Made by a program: the position numbers and the translations under genes. From Phycisphaerales bacterium (GTDB lineage: Bacteria > Planctomycetota > Phycisphaerae > Sedimentisphaerales > Anaerobacaceae), in contig PLLP01000008.1 of NCBI GenBank assembly GCA_003141315.1, forward strand, positions 1 to 64,000: a stretch of DNA of 64,000 nt, in the 5' to 3' direction. Below are positions 51,804-60,677 of this stretch, in pieces. The notes below the pieces were generated by a model. That model was not told the origin of the DNA. It saw only the letters and a list, made by a program, of their open reading frames with translations, and searched no databases. How positions within the stretch are numbered: position 1 is the stretch's first letter; every line of letters starts with the position of its first letter.

Positions 51804-53405
51804 CTATTCCGATTTATGAAAGAGGCCTCCTACTGCGTGTTTTCGCAGTTTAGGCTGATAAGCCTTATAGTAAACCATCCCGAAATGGCCGTCCTCCAAC
51901 AGACCGACAACATCCGCTGATGTCGCCACAATCCAATCCCCCTGCTTGTAACATTGATAAAGACTCTCACTATCCGGTATGGGCTGCACCACAGTACCAT
52001 AATAATAAACAAAAGTACTCGATACTCCCCCATAAGATACGAGCTTCGCACCTTTAGGCACTTTCTCTGCAATCTGAGAGGCAAAATCCCTCACCGGGCG
52101 AAAATCCTCAACTACTGTTGCATCATACCATACGTAGACCATAAAGGAAATGCTCACTGAAACAAAACACACCGCCAGTGCCGCTACAAGCTTTCTCTTG
52201 TAGAATAACAAACTCATCAGGATAGTCGCGCCCGCAGCAAATAAGCATAAGATTGTCACTCCCGCAAGCTTCGCAGGCCAAAAAATCGCCGCTGCTCCAA
52301 TGCCGCCGACAACAGCAATAGTAACCAGCGATACATTTACAATTGCAAACCGGCGAATAAATACCGGCGGATAAACCTTCCGGCTGAAAACCATATCCTC
52401 AAGCAATATGCCGACAAGTATGGCCATTGCCGGCATAAGGGGCAAAATGTAATGCTGACGCTTGCCGACATCGATTGTTAAAAATATAAAATCCACAACA
52501 AACCAAAACCACAGGTATTTCATCACCGCTCTCTTTTCCGCCCAGCCCTTAAAAAACGGCGCCGCCATCGCAACAGGCAGAAAAACAACCCACGGCGTAA
52601 TGTATTTGAACATCATAATAAAATAATAATAGAACGGGTATCGCCCCGGTGCATATTCGCCGACAAGCCGGTCCAAAAATTCCTTTTTCCAGATTACGAG
52701 GTTCCAGTTCACCTTATAAGCCACGATTAACGGCCAGGGCAGCAGAATCGCAAGAAAAATAATAATCCCCAAAACCGGCATCATCTTTGGCAATACCGAC
52801 CATTTGCGATTGAAAGCTATATAGAAAAATAAAGGAAGCAGCACAAGCGGCAAAGGAGCCGGCCCTTTCGCAAGATTGCCGATCCCGAAACTTATCCAGA
52901 AAACCATTGCATAAAAAATTTGCCTGCCACGGCTTTCGCTGATTACAAAAGAGTAGAAGCTCAAAAGACAAAGAGTGATGAAAAACGCGACGGGCATATC
53001 CGGCCTGCCTATATGCGAGCAGCGAACGTAAGCCAGGGACGTCGCCCAGACGGCCCCCGATAACGCCGCAATCCGGAAACCAAGCCACTGATAGACAAAA
53101 TAAAAAATAATCGCCGCTGAAAGGACTGCAAAAACCGCGCTCGGCAATCTCGTTGTAAATTCGTTTATATGGCCCGTTATTTTCCCCAGGCCCGCAACGA
53201 GCCAGTAACACAAAGGCGTCTTATTTATACGAGGCTGCCCGTTCATTGTCGGCAGCACCCAATTTCCGCTTGCAAGCATCTCGCGAGCTGTCACCGAAAC
53301 AAAACACTCATGGTCTTCCAGCGTCGCTGCCGGCAGCATCCAAAAAGCATTCACGACGCCGAGAGCCAGAATCCCGACAAGAACAAGATATTCTTTTTTA
53401 CCCAT
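51804..53405 (-). CDS. GT39/ArnT-like membrane glycosyltransferase
   Basis: 533 residues with about 12 membrane helices. The first loop has the family motif (DHECFVSVTAREMLASGNWVLP, with N-G-Q-P-R-I-N-K-T-P-L) and the C-terminal region (about 430-533) is a small periplasmic domain. Such enzymes transfer a sugar from a polyprenyl-phosphate donor to lipid A or protein. It lies convergently with the GT2-phosphatase-like unit and is preceded on its own strand by the LAB_N gene. Confidence 0.85.
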   Translation of the reverse strand: MGKKEYLVLVGILALGVVNAFWMLPAATLEDHECFVSVTAREMLASGNWVLPTMNGQPRINKTPLCYWLVAGLGKITGHINEFTTRLPSAVFAVLSAAIIFYFVYQWLGFRIAALSGAVWATSLAYVRCSHIGRPDMPVAFFITLCLLSFYSFVISESRGRQIFYAMVFWISFGIGNLAKGPAPLPLVLLPLFFYIAFNRKWSVLPKMMPVLGIIIFLAILLPWPLIVAYKVNWNLVIWKKEFLDRLVGEYAPGRYPFYYYFIMMFKYITPWVVFLPVAMAAPFFKGWAEKRAVMKYLWFWFVVDFIFLTIDVGKRQHYILPLMPAMAILVGILLEDMVFSRKVYPPVFIRRFAIVNVSLVTIAVVGGIGAAAIFWPAKLAGVTILCLFAAGATILMSLLFYKRKLVAALAVCFVSVSISFMVYVWYDATVVEDFRPVRDFASQIAEKVPKGAKLVSYGGVSSTFVYYYGTVVQPIPDSESLYQCYKQGDWIVATSADVVGLLEDGHFGMVYYKAYQPKLRKHAVGGLFHKSE

Positions 53406-53444
53406 AAGACTCTGCTGCCCTTTTCTGCGGATCCCTTTCGTCTG

Positions 53445-53777
53445 TCACGCCGGTCCGCCTGCGGCAGATTTAGGCATTCTATAAATCAGGTGAAGATTCC
53501 GCAAATAAATAAGCGTGTTGAGCGAAAAGCCGAGTATAAATACAGGGTTGCTTATATGAACCGAATAGCTCAGCAGCATCAAACTTCCGATAATGGATAA
53601 ATACCAGAACGCAACGGGCACGTAAGACTGCTTTCTGTATTCGCTTGCTATCCACTGCAGGACAAATCTGCCTCCGAAAAACAGCTGCCCCAATAGCCCT
53701 ACGCTCGCCCAGAAAGGGTCGTGCATAATCTGTTCGGTTACAATTTTTCTGAAAAAATCAATTATCGCATCAAACAT
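53445..53777 (-). CDS. LAB_N domain protein (lipid-A-disaccharide-synthase N-terminal type)
   Basis: 110 residues from the ATG at 53777; a start at 53813 would add 12 residues. It has three hydrophobic helices and the LAB_N motif GQLFFGGRFVLQWIASEYRK near residues 30-50, with PVAFWYLSIIGSLMLLSYS after. Stand-alone LAB_N proteins accompany GT2/GT39 sugar-lipid systems and are proposed to flip or present the lipid-linked sugar. A palindrome overlaps its 3' end. Confidence 0.8.
   Translation of the reverse strand: MFDAIIDFFRKIVTEQIMHDPFWASVGLLGQLFFGGRFVLQWIASEYRKQSYVPVAFWYLSIIGSLMLLSYSVHISNPVFILGFSLNTLIYLRNLHLIYRMPKSAAGGPA
53452..53468. repeat. Short palindrome of the TCCGCC/GGCGGA family
   Basis: GGTCCGCCTGCGGCAGA overlaps the last codons of the LAB_N gene and has one mismatch in the arm. 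Confidence 0.5.
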
Positions 53778-53838
53778 TTTACTGCTCCAAATAATCCCGC
53801 AGATAGTCTGCAAAACTTTTCTTTCAGACCATATAATA

Positions 53839-54108
53839 TCAAAATGTTATTTTAAAATCCTTATAAGTATCATCGGGATCTGTCTCTTCAATCCTGGTTT
53901 CTCTGATACTGCCCGCAAACGCTTCGCCAATAGCAGATAGACATCCATCTATATCCTCCGCCCGTCCCTGTGCAAATATCTCGACGCTCCCATCGGGCAG
54001 ATTCCGCACAAAGCCGGTTAATTCCCAGTGTCTTGCAATACCATGCGCAGTGAAACGGAAACCCACCCCCTGCACATTACCTGCGAAAATAATCTTCTTT
54101 GCAATCAT
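53839..54108 (-). CDS. acyP: Acylphosphatase
   Basis: 89 residues, normal length. The catalytic Arg is in GNVQGVGFRFTAHGIA and the Asn in GFVRNLPDGSVEIFAQG. It hydrolyses acyl phosphates in the cytosol. It lies 61 bp upstream of the LAB_N gene. Confidence 0.92.
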   Translation of the reverse strand: MIAKKIIFAGNVQGVGFRFTAHGIARHWELTGFVRNLPDGSVEIFAQGRAEDIDGCLSAIGEAFAGSIRETRIEETDPDDTYKDFKITF

Positions 54109-54278
54109 ATTTTCCCTTAAACAACCTTTCTATATAGGATACTCTTTCAAAGATTTACAATTTTTTAACCAAAACATCAAACATTTTTTACCAAAGTGAG
54201 TATTATTAAATCCGAATACGCCTTTTGGTCCTGAATATGGGGCTTTGAATCCTGATAAGAGTTTTTCGGATATTCGTA

Positions 54279-54307
54279 TTCACGAACGATAAAAATTACT
54301 GTATAAT
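54279..54307 (+). promoter_or_regulatory. Promoter of the GAF-SpoIIE phosphatase gene
   Basis: TTCACG (54279-54284) and a perfect TATAAT (54302-54307) are 17 bp apart, 33 bp before the ATG. Confidence 0.55.
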
Positions 54308-54340
54308 TCGCTTTTTTAGTTTTATTAAAACAGAACAGAT

Positions 54341-55624
54341 ATGGAAAATGACATAAACCAAATTGAACGACAAGAGCAGATTTATCAGCTCACGACGCTG
54401 GTCGCGGGGGCATTCTCACTTCAGGAGGTGCTCGACAAGCTCGCAGAGGCCGCCGTTAAAATTACCGGCGTGAAGGCCTGCTCCATTCGCTTGCTCGACG
54501 AAGATGCCGGCAACCTGAAGATGCGAAGCACCTACGGCCTCTCAGAGGAATACCGCAACAAAGGTCCCGTCACCAGGGACGACCCAGTTATAAAGGCCGC
54601 CTTCGCAGGCGAGGCCGTAATACTCGACGATATGCGAGATGATGACCGCGTCGGCTACAAAGAGGCTACCATAAAAGAAGGACTCGTAAGCCAGCTCACC
54701 GTGGCGATGAAATTCAGAAAACACGCCATCGGCGTCCTGCGGCTCTACAGCCCGAAGCCGAAACATTTCGACAAAAGTGACATTGCAATCGCCCGCTCTG
54801 TCGCATCCCAGTGCGCCGCCGCAATTACCAACGCCCGTCTCTACACCGAGGCCATTGAAGGCGCACGCATCGCCGAGCAGGTCCGGCTGGCAGGAGTAAT
54901 CCAGCGAAGGATGATTCCCGACAAAGCGCCTTTCGTCGAGGGACTCGACATCGCCGCCACATACGTCCCCTGCTTCGATGTCGGCGGGGATTTTTACGAC
55001 TTCCAGTCTATCGGCAGCGGCAGACTCGTCATTACCATAGCCGATGTGATTGGCAAAGGCCTGCCCGCCGCACTAATGATGGGACTGTTCCGCGGCGCAG
55101 TCAGGGCATACACCGACAACGAATGCTCCCGCAGTTTGCCTGCGCAAACAAGCAGCGGCGGTATCGAACAAGTCATTAACAAACTGAACAAAATGGCATG
55201 CAGGGAATGCCGCGACGGCGAGTTCATCTCGCTCTTTTACGGCATCGTCGATACCAACACCAAGACAATCACGTACTGCAATTGCGGCCACGAACCGCCT
55301 CTCCTCGTCCGCAACCAGGAAACCGCCGACCTCGACAAAGGCGGCCTCGTTCTCGGCGTCGATGAAAATGCGTCTTATAACATCGATACCATCGACCTTA
55401 AAAAAGGCGATTCTCTCTTTTTCTACACGGACGGCCTTATCGACGCCGCCAACTTTGATGGCCAGTTCTGGGGCAGGGATAATTTTGTCCAGACCGCAAA
55501 AAAATGCACCCAAGATTCCGCCGAGCAAATTGTCAAAAATATCATCGGCTACAGGAGACGTTTTGTCGGCCTCGCAAAACAGATTGATGATACCAGCGTA
55601 ATTGTTGTGAAATTTAATCTATAA
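54341..55624 (+). CDS. GAF domain-SpoIIE/RsbU-like PP2C phosphatase
   Basis: 427 residues. GAF domain about 10-165 (LAEAAVKITGVKACSIRLLDE; VASQCAAAITNARLYTEA), a linker helix, then a SpoIIE/RsbU phosphatase domain about 200-427. The metal-site motifs are FDVGGDFYDFQSI, ADVIGKGLPAALMMG, CNCGHEPPLLV and YTDGLIDA. It would dephosphorylate an anti-sigma antagonist after sensing a small molecule by GAF. No partner STAS or anti-sigma gene is in the window. Confidence 0.87.
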   Translation: MENDINQIERQEQIYQLTTLVAGAFSLQEVLDKLAEAAVKITGVKACSIRLLDEDAGNLKMRSTYGLSEEYRNKGPVTRDDPVIKAAFAGEAVILDDMRDDDRVGYKEATIKEGLVSQLTVAMKFRKHAIGVLRLYSPKPKHFDKSDIAIARSVASQCAAAITNARLYTEAIEGARIAEQVRLAGVIQRRMIPDKAPFVEGLDIAATYVPCFDVGGDFYDFQSIGSGRLVITIADVIGKGLPAALMMGLFRGAVRAYTDNECSRSLPAQTSSGGIEQVINKLNKMACRECRDGEFISLFYGIVDTNTKTITYCNCGHEPPLLVRNQETADLDKGGLVLGVDENASYNIDTIDLKKGDSLFFYTDGLIDAANFDGQFWGRDNFVQTAKKCTQDSAEQIVKNIIGYRRRFVGLAKQIDDTSVIVVKFNL

Positions 55625-55668
55625 TATAGGCAAATCCCGAAACGGTCGGGAAACTAATCGAACCTGAA

Positions 55669-56352
55669 ATGGCTGAACTTGTAATTACAATTGACGGCCC
55701 TGCCGGCAGCGGCAAAAGCACCGCCGCAAGGCTCCTCGCGAAAAAATTAGACGCCGCCTTCCTCGATACCGGCTCTATGTATCGGGCGGTCACTCTCGCC
55801 GCTATGAAGGCAAAGATAGATTTGAATAACGAAAAACAGCTCCTCGCCGTCCTGGATAAAAACGATTTCAAATTCGAAGCGAAACAGGATAAAATGCTTG
55901 TTTCAATCAATAACGAGGATTCAACCGAACAGATAAGAAGCCCCGAAGTCACCGCCAATGCCAAATACGTGGCATCTTCACCGAAAGTCCGTCAAAGGCT
56001 GGTACAAATGCAAAGAGATTTTGCCGCCCGTTATGATAAGGTCGTCACCGAGGGCAGAGACCAGGGAACAGTCGTCTTTCCCGATGCGATTGCCAAATTT
56101 TTCCTGATTGCGGACCTCGCGGAGCGAGCCCAAAGAAGACAGGCTGAACAATCCGCAAAAGGCATCAATGAATCAGTCGAATCGATACAAAATGCACTCG
56201 ACCGGCGGGATAAAAGCGACCGCGGCAGAACAGTCGGCCCGCTGAAACCCGCACAAGATGCAGTCATAATTAATACAACAGACCTTCCAATCGACCAGGT
56301 GGTCGAGAGGCTATTCGAAATCGTGAAAACAAAATGCTCAAACAAAAATTAA
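55669..56352 (+). CDS. cmk: Cytidylate kinase
   Basis: 227 residues. Walker A GPAGSGKSTAARLLAKKL, then FLDTGSMYRAVTLAAMK and EGRDQGTVVFPDAIAKFFL, with a lid RDKSDRGRTVGPLK, all as in Cmk. It phosphorylates CMP/dCMP. Its end overlaps plsC by 19 bp. Confidence 0.93.
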   Translation: MAELVITIDGPAGSGKSTAARLLAKKLDAAFLDTGSMYRAVTLAAMKAKIDLNNEKQLLAVLDKNDFKFEAKQDKMLVSINNEDSTEQIRSPEVTANAKYVASSPKVRQRLVQMQRDFAARYDKVVTEGRDQGTVVFPDAIAKFFLIADLAERAQRRQAEQSAKGINESVESIQNALDRRDKSDRGRTVGPLKPAQDAVIINTTDLPIDQVVERLFEIVKTKCSNKN

Positions 56353-56993
56353 AATCTTTATGGTATCACTTCGCCAAAAGAGCCTGTTATGTCTTTTGCA
56401 AGATATGTTTCAGCTACAAGACCTCCGGCATGGAAAACATCCCCGCCGACGACGCATTTATTATGGTAAGCAATCATCAGAGTTTCCTCGACCCGCTTTT
56501 CTGCGCCTCCGGAATAAAAAGGCAAATCAATTATCTTGCCCGCGATACCCTTTTTAAAAATCCGTTTTTTCGCCGGCTCCTTTACTCCATTAACGTAATG
56601 CCGCTTCGCCGGGACGAAGCAGATTTTTCTGCAATGAAAACTATTGTTAGAAAACTTCAGGCCGGCCAGCCCCTCCTGCTCTTTCCCGAAGCTACACGAA
56701 CTTCTGATGGCAAAATTGCTCCATTTAAACCCGGCCTTGCTTTTCTATGCAGGCGCGGCAACGCCGCTATTGTGCCTGTGCTTATCGATGGCGCTTTCGA
56801 GTGCTGGCCAAGACACAAAAAAATCTTTTCTCTCGGCAAAAAAATCGTTGTCCGCTACAGCCGACCCATCCCCGCCGACGAGGCCAAATCGATGCCCGAC
56901 GAAAAGCTCGCTGAATTTCTCACAACTACCCTCCGCAATCTCCAGACCGAAGTCCGCCTCGAACAGGGAAAACAGCCCTTCTCTTATGCGTAA
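56334..56993 (+). CDS. plsC: 1-acylglycerol-3-phosphate acyltransferase
   Basis: 219 residues. HX4D motif SNHQSFLDP, then RRLLYSINVMPLRRDEAD and FPEATRTSDGK (Ala replaces the usual Gly). It makes phosphatidic acid at the inner membrane. The cmk-plsC pairing is common in bacteria. The last ~25 bp form the start of a duplicated segment (see 56970-57116). Confidence 0.9.
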   Translation: MLKQKLKSLWYHFAKRACYVFCKICFSYKTSGMENIPADDAFIMVSNHQSFLDPLFCASGIKRQINYLARDTLFKNPFFRRLLYSINVMPLRRDEADFSAMKTIVRKLQAGQPLLLFPEATRTSDGKIAPFKPGLAFLCRRGNAAIVPVLIDGAFECWPRHKKIFSLGKKIVVRYSRPIPADEAKSMPDEKLAEFLTTTLRNLQTEVRLEQGKQPFSYA

Positions 56994-57116
56994 TCCCCCA
57001 ATTCCGATAAAAAACTTGACTTTCAAAACATAGATGATATAAGCTTATATTGATCCCGTTGCAAACGGGCAGGAAAACTAAACTCCGCATCTTATGTGGA
57101 CCAATCTAATTTTGTT
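56970..57116. repeat. Copy 1 of a ~150-bp direct repeat with promoter
   Basis: It starts in the last codons of plsC (AACAGCCCTTCTCTTA) and runs through TTGACT (57016-57021) with TATAAG (57038-57043), then CCCGTTGCAAACGGGCAGG and CTCCGCATCTTATGTGG. Copy 2 at 58075-58227 follows the same order with about 80-85% identity by eye. The copies flank the COG4705-like gene. Confidence 0.85.
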
Positions 57117-57155
57117 GCTGGGTGGTATGAAGCAAACAAGAATAGAATAAGAACC

Positions 57156-57956
57156 ATGAACCGTACGACAGAACAAGCTTTAAGCAAAGTCCCCGAAGTA
57201 ACCCTGATATTCTGGATAATCAAAGTCGCTGCTACTACATTGGGCGAAACCGGCGGCGACGCGGTGTCGATGTCGATGAATCTTGGTTATCTGGTTGGTA
57301 CTGCCATTTTTGCGATTATTTTTATTTTTGCAGTTGCCGCCCAGATTAAGGCCAGGAACTTTCATCCCTTCCTGTATTGGACAACGATTATTGCGACAAC
57401 AACAGTTGGCACGACCTTGGCTGATTTCGCTGACCGCTCTCTGGGTATTGGCTATGCCGGCGGAGCAACACTGCTGTTCATTCTGCTCATGGCATCATTG
57501 TCAATCTGGTATTGGTCGCTCGGCTCGGTTTCAGTCGATACCGTAAATTCGCCGGCGGTAGAGATGTTCTATTGGATCACGATTATGTTTTCTCAGACGC
57601 TGGGTACTGCGTTTGGGGATTGGACAGCCGATACGGCTGGTATCGGCTACGGAGGTGGAGCGATTGTCTTCAGTGTTCTTCTGGGATTGGTGGTTGTGGC
57701 CTATTACTGGACAAACATCTCAAGAACGCTGCTTTTCTGGGTGGCCTTCATACTTACCAGACCCCTCGGTGCCGTCGTAGGTGATTTTCTTGATAAGCCA
57801 ATCAGTGCCGGCGGCCTGGCATTAAGTCGCTATTCAGCATCGGCTGCGCTCCTCGTAATCATCATTGCCTGTATTTTGATTTTTCCACAGCGGACGCCCA
57901 GAAGTTCAGGGCCTTCTTATGCCTTAAAAAAACCTCTTGCCGAAGACGAGATTTAG
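57156..57956 (+). CDS. COG4705-like multi-pass membrane protein
   Basis: 266 residues from the ATG at 57156. A GTG at 57096 would lie inside the duplicated leader, whose second copy has no matching start, so I prefer the later codon. It has eight or so membrane helices and four TTLGxxxxD-like repeats (AATTLGETGGDAV, TTTVGTTLADFADRSLG, FSQTLGTAFGDWTAD, LTRPLGAVVGDFLDKP), suggesting an internal duplication. The family is uncharacterised. Transcription probably starts from the TTGACT/TATAAG box in the repeat. Confidence 0.75.
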   Translation: MNRTTEQALSKVPEVTLIFWIIKVAATTLGETGGDAVSMSMNLGYLVGTAIFAIIFIFAVAAQIKARNFHPFLYWTTIIATTTVGTTLADFADRSLGIGYAGGATLLFILLMASLSIWYWSLGSVSVDTVNSPAVEMFYWITIMFSQTLGTAFGDWTADTAGIGYGGGAIVFSVLLGLVVVAYYWTNISRTLLFWVAFILTRPLGAVVGDFLDKPISAGGLALSRYSASAALLVIIIACILIFPQRTPRSSGPSYALKKPLAEDEI

Positions 57957-58074
57957 GAATTAATCGTGAAAGGCGTTTGTCCATTTCACACTGAACCAGT
58001 ACACACTCGCTGTGATCATTCACGGCGGCTAAGTTTGGGCGTTCGGCAGCAGAGATATCGATAGAAAAAAGCGA

Positions 58075-58227
58075 AACAGCCCTTCTCTTACACATAACAA
58101 ATCCCCCAATTCTGATAAAAAACTTGACTTTTAGAACATAGATAACGTAATCTTATATTGAGCCCGTTGTAAACGGACAGGAAACCGAAACTCTGCATCT
58201 TCTGCGGATCAATCTAAGTTATTGTTA
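58075..58227. repeat. Copy 2 of the ~150-bp direct repeat
   Basis: It repeats the order of copy 1 (56970-57116): AACAGCCCTTCTCTTA, then TTGACT (58124-58129), CCCGTTGTAAACGGACAGG and CTCTGCATCTTCTGCGGATC. It includes a fragment resembling the plsC 3' end, so the segment arose by duplication. It lies 31 bp upstream of the methyltransferase gene and would supply its promoter. The 304-bp gap from 57957 shows nothing else. Confidence 0.85.
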
Positions 58228-58258
58228 GACTGCAAGAAAGGGAAAAATACAGAAACCC

Positions 58259-59149
58259 ATGCGATACGATGAAATGCAAGACAACTCAAAAGCCTTTCCC
58301 CTAATGAATGTGAAGAGTTCTGAATACTCTCCCAATAAGTGCGTCTTCCGAAACGATGAATTTGGTGTCTGGCTTTATCAGGCCAATTGTATCGAATTCA
58401 TGGACATGCTGATAAGTAAATACCCCGATGGCAGGTTTGATATGATATTTGCCGACCCTCCTTATTTTCTCTCAAATGGTGGAATTACCTGTCATGCTGG
58501 AAAAATGGTCAAGGTAGATAAAGGCCAATGGGACAAATCAAACGGGCCGGAAATGAATCACGAGTTCAATACAGCATGGCTGTCGAGATGTCAAAAGCTA
58601 TTGACGCCCAATGGAACGCTTTGGGTATCTGGCACCCACCACGTCATTCATTCTGTAGGTTATGCTATGCAGCAGATAGGAATGAAGATTTTGAATGATA
58701 TAACATGGGAAAAACCAAATCCGCCGCCGAATCTTTCGTGTCGCTATTTCACGCATTCGACAGAGACGATTATCTGGGCAGCAAAAAACGAAAAATCCAA
58801 ACATTGCTTCAACTACGACAAGATGCGCGAAATGAATTCAGGCAAGCAGATGAAGTCCGTTTGGACTATGACCGCCCCAAATGGCGACGAAAAAGGATTA
58901 GGAAAACACCCGACGCAAAAACCCGTTCAACTTCTGGAGAGAATCATTTTGGCAAGCACAACTGAAGGCAACTTGGTATTCGATCCGTTCTCTGGAAGTT
59001 CGACGACTGGTGTTGCCGCTGTAAAACTAAGACGAAAATTTGTCGGTTGTGAACTAGAAGCTGAGTTCTTAGCATTATCTTCAAAGCGTCTTAAAATGGC
59101 AATCAAAGAAAGAACATCTTCTCCTGATTTTGTGGAGGTTTCCAGATGA
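58259..59149 (+). CDS. Type II DNA N-methyltransferase (beta class, DPPY type)
   Basis: 296 residues. Catalytic motif IV ADPPYFLS lies near residue 65 and the SAM motif I FDPFSGSSTTGVAAVKL near 245. This order (IV before I) is class beta, as in the HinfI and DpnA families. The DPPY tetrad suggests adenine-N6 methylation. The target is unknown. The gene is AT-rich relative to neighbours and overlaps the nuclease gene by ATGA. Confidence 0.88.
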   Translation: MRYDEMQDNSKAFPLMNVKSSEYSPNKCVFRNDEFGVWLYQANCIEFMDMLISKYPDGRFDMIFADPPYFLSNGGITCHAGKMVKVDKGQWDKSNGPEMNHEFNTAWLSRCQKLLTPNGTLWVSGTHHVIHSVGYAMQQIGMKILNDITWEKPNPPPNLSCRYFTHSTETIIWAAKNEKSKHCFNYDKMREMNSGKQMKSVWTMTAPNGDEKGLGKHPTQKPVQLLERIILASTTEGNLVFDPFSGSSTTGVAAVKLRRKFVGCELEAEFLALSSKRLKMAIKERTSSPDFVEVSR

Positions 59150-59688
59150 AAACAGGCGGTTTGGGCGGCGCTAATACACTCACCGGATTGAACTTTGAAA
59201 GCAAAGTTGACTTTCAGAAACTTCTTGGGAAAATTTCTGGGTATAGCATTGACAAGATTCCTGATAAGGCTGGTATGGGTGTATTCTTTGAAGGCAAATT
59301 GGTCGCCAGATGCTTCAAGAAACACGATTTTTATAGATTTTTGGAAGAGTCTAAAGTTGATTGGCAGAACATGCTTTCTAAAAAACTACTGCCGGATGAT
59401 GCAATGCTCGTCATCATTCGCGAGACTTTGTTCATTATTGAAGTCAAGTATCAACAGGTAGCAGGATCGGTTGACGAGAAATTGCAGACATGTGATTTTA
59501 AGCGGAAGCAGTATTTGAAATTGGTCGCTTCATTGGGATTGAAAGTTGAATATGTCTATGTGCTGAACGACTGGTTCAAAAGACCAGAATACAAAGATGT
59601 ATTAGATTATATACACAGCGTTAATTGTCACTACAGATTCAATGAATTACCTCTCGCGTGGCTTGGTTTACCTACAAAGAAGGCTTAA
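59146..59688 (+). CDS. Putative type II restriction endonuclease (PD-(D/E)xK)
   Basis: 180 residues. PDDAML at Pro83-Asp84-Asp85, then FIIEVKYQ with Glu99-x-Lys101, form the PD-(D/E)xK core, followed by QVAGSVDEKLQTCDFKRKQY. The coupling to a methyltransferase by a 4-bp overlap supports the restriction role. The recognition site is unknown. It is AT-rich like its partner, which suggests acquisition as a unit. Confidence 0.78.
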   Translation: MKTGGLGGANTLTGLNFESKVDFQKLLGKISGYSIDKIPDKAGMGVFFEGKLVARCFKKHDFYRFLEESKVDWQNMLSKKLLPDDAMLVIIRETLFIIEVKYQQVAGSVDEKLQTCDFKRKQYLKLVASLGLKVEYVYVLNDWFKRPEYKDVLDYIHSVNCHYRFNELPLAWLGLPTKKA

Positions 59689-60022
59689 CAAAGCGATATG
59701 CCAGATGGCAATTCCGCTGCTATCCATTACCACCCGGTAAGATTAGACATTCAGCGGTATAATATGCCGACAGAAAAAACAAAACAACCGCTATGTTATG
59801 GCTGAAAAAGCAAACCGAAAAACTTGTTAGGCCGATAAAATCGCATTTTCTGATAATTTAGGCAATCCCGCCATCGAAAAAGACCGCTGCAAATTGAGAA
59901 CATAAGTCAAATTGGGTAATTCTGACAAATCGGGATAAATTAGGCTTGTTTTTATCGCGGTTTATGGTAAAATACAAATAACCATTGATAATAAGAACGA
60001 AACCCTTTTTAAGGCTAATGAA
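59689..60022. other. 334-bp intergenic region with one promoter
   Basis: TTGTTT (59946-59951) and TAAAAT (59968-59973) with a 16-bp spacer probably serve the exported protein at 60023. A TATAAT near 59757 has no clear partner. No gene or RNA element was recognised in the rest. Confidence 0.5.
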
Positions 60023-60661
60023 ATGAAAAAGGCAGTTAGCCCGTTAATTATTTTTTTGTGTTTAACAGCCTCTATTTGCATAGCCGCGGTTCCGAAACCG
60101 GCCATTGTCGAGAAGCCCAATGAATGGACCGCTGACGTTCGCTTCACACACCCGCAGCAAATCCTGCTGAACACAGAGAACGGCAAACCTGTCCGCTTCT
60201 GGTACTCAATTATTACCGTCACAAACAACACCAATCGCGAAGTCGAGTTTTATCCGCGGTGCGAAGTGCTTACCGATACGTTCCAGCTGATAACAGCCGG
60301 CAACGGCACGCCAGACGAGGTATTCAATGCGATAAAAAAACGCCACATCGGCACATATCCATTCCTCGAACTGCTCGAAAAAACCGGCAACAAACTTATC
60401 ATCGGCGAGGATAACGCAAAAGACATCGTCATCACCTGGCCGGATTTTGACCCGCAGGCCAAGGCAATCAAAGTTTTCATCAGCGGCTTGAGCAACGAAA
60501 TCGCAGTAGTCGACCACCCCCTGCTAAAACAGGATGACGGCAAAGCGGAAAGGGTATTTTTACGCAAGACACTCGAACTTGATTACGATTTGGGCGGCGA
60601 CCCGGCCTTTCGAAATGACACCAAACTTGATTACGCCGCAAAAACCTGGATTATGCGCTGA
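60023..60661 (+). CDS. Exported protein of unknown function
   Basis: 212 residues. Signal peptide about 1-21 (KAVSPLIIFLCLTASICIAA). The mature part has a beta-sandwich look (WYSIITVTNNTNREVEFYPRCEVLTD, DAKDIVITWPDFDPQAKAI). The repeated use of acidic turns suggests a periplasmic protein. No family recognised. It converges with the kimA-like gene 16 bp on. Confidence 0.7.
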   Translation: MKKAVSPLIIFLCLTASICIAAVPKPAIVEKPNEWTADVRFTHPQQILLNTENGKPVRFWYSIITVTNNTNREVEFYPRCEVLTDTFQLITAGNGTPDEVFNAIKKRHIGTYPFLELLEKTGNKLIIGEDNAKDIVITWPDFDPQAKAIKVFISGLSNEIAVVDHPLLKQDDGKAERVFLRKTLELDYDLGGDPAFRNDTKLDYAAKTWIMR

Positions 60662-60677
60662 ACAAAAAAGGTAATAA

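Noticed and set aside
57096-57155. GTG start for the COG4705-like gene at 57096
   Set aside because: It lies within the duplicated promoter leader, and the second copy has no equivalent start codon.
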